A stretch of DNA of 64,000 nucleotides from Setophaga petechia (lineage: Eukaryota; Chordata; Aves; Passeriformes; Parulidae), in NCBI GenBank assembly GCA_024362935.1, contig JANCRA010000175.1:248001-312000 (forward strand), written 5' to 3'. The first letter of the stretch is position 1, and every line of letters begins with the position of its first letter. A program made the translations under genes and the position numbers. The notes beneath the pieces were generated by a model. It was not told where the DNA came from. It made no database searches and was given only the letters and a program-made list of their open reading frames with translations. This document shows, one piece after another, positions 61,918-64,000 of the stretch.

Positions 61918-62000
61918 GGAGCGATCTCGGAGCCCGGGGAGCGATCTCGGAGCCGGGGCGAGCGATCTCGGAGCCGGGGGAGCGATCTCGGAGCCGCGCT
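61918..62000 (+). repeat. 20-bp tandem array in CpG island, 4 copies
   Basis: The unit gcgatctcggagccggggga (with small changes) begins at 61921, 61941, 61962 and 61982. It directly follows the 19-bp array but has a different core, so the two arrays expanded independently or from a common GC-rich seed. The shared 'gcgatc' near 61826 hints at the second. Confidence 0.92.
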
Positions 62001-62185
62001 TGGGTCGGGCGCGGCCGCCTCGCTCCATCCGTGCCTCCCTGCCCCCGGCACGGCCGCTGCACATCGGATCCCGCCCCCGTCCCCGCGGGACGGCCCCGGC
62101 CGGCTCACGGCGCTCCCTCCATCCCCGCCCGCCGGAACCCGCCCCCGCCGGCCGGGCGCGCCCCCGCGGCCCGCGCGCCCCCGCG

Positions 62186-62206
62186 GCGGGGCGGGGCGGG
62201 GCGGGC
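62186..62206 (+). promoter_or_regulatory. Cluster of overlapping GC boxes
   Basis: Four consecutive ggggc/gggcgg repeats (gcggggcggggcggggcggg) form overlapping Sp1/KLF-type sites about 135-155 bases before the PLEKHA5 start codon. Binding is inferred from the motif only. Confidence 0.7.
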
Positions 62207-62338
62207 GCTGCGCCCTCCCCTCCCCTCCCCAAGGTGTTGGCGGCGGCGGGGACGCGCTCGCCGCTCGTGCCCGCGCTGCCCCCCCGCCCGCGCTCCCCTC
62301 GGCTGTGCCCGGCTCTCCCCGGCTGCGGCGGCTCGGCC

Positions 62339-62427
62339 ATGGCGGAGCTGAGCGCCGAGCGGCTGCGGGCGCTGCCCGGCAGCTGGAGTTACGGGATCAG
62401 CCAGGGCGGCCGCGTCTTCTTCATCAA
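62339..62427 (+). CDS. PLEKHA5: PLEKHA5 coding exon 1 (WW domain 1, first half)
   Basis: Pleckstrin homology domain-containing family A member 5, a WW/PH-domain scaffold that binds phosphoinositides and acts at membranes, cell junctions and microtubules (family knowledge). This exon holds the ATG in a strong context (cggccATGg), 29 codons and two bases of the next, ending at the donor GTGAGC. The N-terminus MAELSAERLRALPG differs from mammalian PLEKHA5, but SWSYGISQGGRVFFI is the first strand pair of WW domain 1, with its first conserved Trp at residue 16. The upstream frame is open back to about 61577 without a stop, yet this ATG gives the length expected for the family. PLEKHA7 and PLEKHA6 are close relatives; the next exon decides for PLEKHA5. 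Confidence 0.92.
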
Positions 62428-62572
62428 GTGAGCGCGGGGCCGGCCAGGAGGGGAGCGGGGCCGGGCCGGGAGGGGCGTGCGGGGAAGGGAAGGAGAGGGA
62501 ATGGGAGGGGGGGAGAGCAGGGGGCGGCGGGGCTGCGCCTGCCTGACTCGGTCCGTGTGTCCGTCCCCGCAG

Positions 62573-62649
62573 CGAAGAGGCGAAGAGCACGACCTGGCTG
62601 CACCCGCTCACCGGCGAGGCCGTGATCACCGGGCACCGCCGCAGCGCAG
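62573..62649 (+). CDS. PLEKHA5: PLEKHA5 coding exon 2 (WW domain 1, second half)
   Basis: A 145-base GT-AG intron (62428-62572, acceptor gtgtgtccgtccccgcag) separates this from exon 1. The first base completes Asn30 (AA|C); 25 codons follow, plus one spare base before the donor GTAGGA. The peptide EEAKSTTWLHPLTGEAV carries the second conserved Trp (residue 38) and the Pro (41) that close WW domain 1, then ITGHRRSA. EEAKSTTWLHP and TGHRR fit PLEKHA5; PLEKHA7 has a different sequence after FFIN. The remaining exons (WW2, PH domain and later) lie beyond the window. Confidence 0.93.
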
Positions 62650-63598
62650 GTAGGACCCTGCCCGGAGCCCCGGCTCGGCCGCCCCCGCCCGCCCCTGCCC
62701 CGGCCGGGCTCAGCCCCGGTGCCCGCAGCCCCCCGGGACAGGTCCCGGTCGCGCTTCGCCCGCACTTCGCGCAGTTGTTCCCCGCGGGCTGAGCAGCGCT
62801 GCGGTCGCTGTGCAGCCCTGCATGCCCAGCCTGCCGCCCAGCTTCTTCAGGCGCCTTCTCTCTCCCCCTGCCCCCGAGTTGTGCCTGTGTAATGTATCTG
62901 TCTCCGCTTTCCCCTCGTTGCCTTGTATCACCCCTGCGAGCCTGTGCAGTTACCATTAGAGACCGCCTCGTTCCTCTCGTGCTCCTCGCTGGCTACCCCG
63001 GTTATCCACCTGCATAGCATCCTTCCCCAGTTTAGCACGAAACCACTCGTCGTATTTCTATTTCCAGCAGTGCCTGGATTTAACCACGATAGGTGTACTA
63101 GAAATGTAGGGGCTGATTTCGCTAGTCACCTAGAAACCCTTTTTTCTCCCTGCGTTTCCATCCAGGCTGAGAGTCTGTGTGGTTTCCAAGTGACTGGGAG
63201 AGGTGGAATAGGTAGGAGGAAAAAGGGCTCGAAACATTAGAAATAACTTGGAAGGGAGGAGGGTGGAATCAAGTCTTTGCTTCTGCTGTTTGTTTCACTC
63301 TGGAGAAGTATCAGCAGGAGGTGCTGGAGGAGGAGGATTTGCAGCAGACACTCCGGAGACCCGGAGCCAAACTCTTGGCTGCTGGAGCTGCACACAGGCT
63401 GCATATGCCGCTGGGAGGTGGTGGAGTGTAGTAATACGTGCAGTTGTTTTTATGTGTATAAGCACTTGGATAATCACGGGGAAATAATCTGCAAGTGAAT
63501 TGGTCTGTATCAGATTATTTGCTTTTTATGTTTGGTTAATACTTTCGCATTAAGGAATCAGAAACAGCCTTTTAGAAAACTGTGGGCAGCCTTTCTTT

Positions 63599-63629
<31 letters not shown>

Positions 63630-64000
63630 GTTTTGTTTTCGAGTTGGGAATAGTTTAAAAACCACAGGTTTCTGGCTATTAGAACCCTGCAGTTTGATTT
63701 GCAGTGAAGGTTCTGTTGTTTGTAAGAAGTCATTTAATGCTGGGAAATGGAACTACTGATTGCTATCAGGCTCCTCTTGCTCCTGCTCTCAGTGCTCAGA
63801 TTGAGAAAGTGGCCTTCAAATACAACAGCATGCATGGGGGCAGATGTGTGTGAAGTGCTTTTCTTGTTCAACACCGGCATTAGCTGAGTATTAATTCTTT
63901 TTTTAAACTATTCCCACTGTCCCTGTTGACTGATGATGATTTCCCAGTAATTTTCCAAGCGTCTCATTTGTTTCTGCTGTTAAGTGCCTTCTAAAGGAAA
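62650..64000 (+). other. PLEKHA5: PLEKHA5 intron 2 (5' part)
   Basis: Starts with the donor GTAGGA. GC content falls quickly after about 62800. No further PLEKHA5 exon is visible before the window ends, which fits the long early introns of this gene. A run of 29 T at 63601-63629 is the only marked repeat. Frames here are not supported as genes. Confidence 0.8.

Larger units (their letters stand above)
61680..62800 (+). promoter_or_regulatory. PLEKHA5: CpG island promoter of PLEKHA5
   Basis: There is an abrupt change from AT-rich DNA to sequence dense in CpG at about 61680, continuing through the first two coding exons. It has runs of GGGGC boxes and no clear TATA box upstream of the start codon, as is usual for a broadly expressed gene with dispersed initiation. 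The exact transcription start is not visible; it should lie between the tandem arrays (ending about 62000) and the ATG at 62339. Long frames on both strands inside the island reflect GC-rich composition, not extra genes. Confidence 0.85.

Noticed and set aside
61633..62956. Long minus-strand frames inside the CpG island
   Set aside because: GC-rich DNA is poor in stop codons; these lie opposite PLEKHA5 exons and the tandem arrays and have no coding pattern of their own. A divergent transcript is possible but unsupported.

Overview
The window is vertebrate nuclear DNA, almost certainly from a bird and probably a songbird (Passeriformes). It contains several CR1 LINE 3' ends with the usual avian consensus wording, LTR sequences of kinds I know from passerine genomes, long AT-rich intergenic DNA, and one sharp CpG island with a promoter. 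Species is inferred from repeat content; no search was run.

The only gene I recognise with confidence is at the right edge. A CpG island at about 61.68-62.80 kb holds the promoter and first two coding exons of PLEKHA5 on the + strand (62339-62427 and 62573-62649). Together they encode the first WW domain of this phosphoinositide-binding scaffold protein; the rest of the gene lies beyond base 64000. The upstream half of the island contains two unusual GC-rich tandem arrays.

The other ~61 kb is upstream, largely intergenic DNA. Most long open frames there come from repeats or from chance. One stretch does not fit that: at 26.2-29.8 kb on the + strand there are four short candidate coding blocks. 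Each is flanked by splice-like sites, their phases join, and the last ends in a stop codon. A possible fifth block carrying an ATG lies at 24.2 kb. I do not recognise the protein. It is the best candidate for an undescribed gene here, although exon chaining by eye allows many choices.

Layout: 2.7-3.9 kb, an LTR interrupted by a second LTR with a 6-bp target duplication; 8.2-9.2 kb, an 18-bp array and AT-rich higher-order repeat; 10.0-10.2 kb, CR1; 15.4-16.0 kb, a 42-bp x 14 minisatellite; 20.1-20.6 kb, an LTR-like copy with an expanded ~33-bp array; 22.4-24.8 kb, AT-rich DNA and an LTR/ERV cluster; 25.5-26.0 kb, a purine array with 47 perfect GGGAA units; 24.2-29.8 kb, the unrecognised candidate gene; 35.0-35.5 kb, an eight-copy minisatellite; 41.1-41.5 kb, a solo LTR, followed by a CR1 end; 44.3 kb, an isolated exon-like block; 45.4 kb, CR1; 50.3-50.6 kb, a pyrimidine tract; 57.3-57.6 kb, an inverted relative of the 20 kb LTR; 57.9-58.1 kb, an AT-rich array; 58.1-58.75 kb, the longest CR1; 61.7-64 kb, PLEKHA5. 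No rRNA, tRNA or CRISPR was seen. ERV sequence is present only as LTRs and fragments, with no intact gag, pol or env frame.
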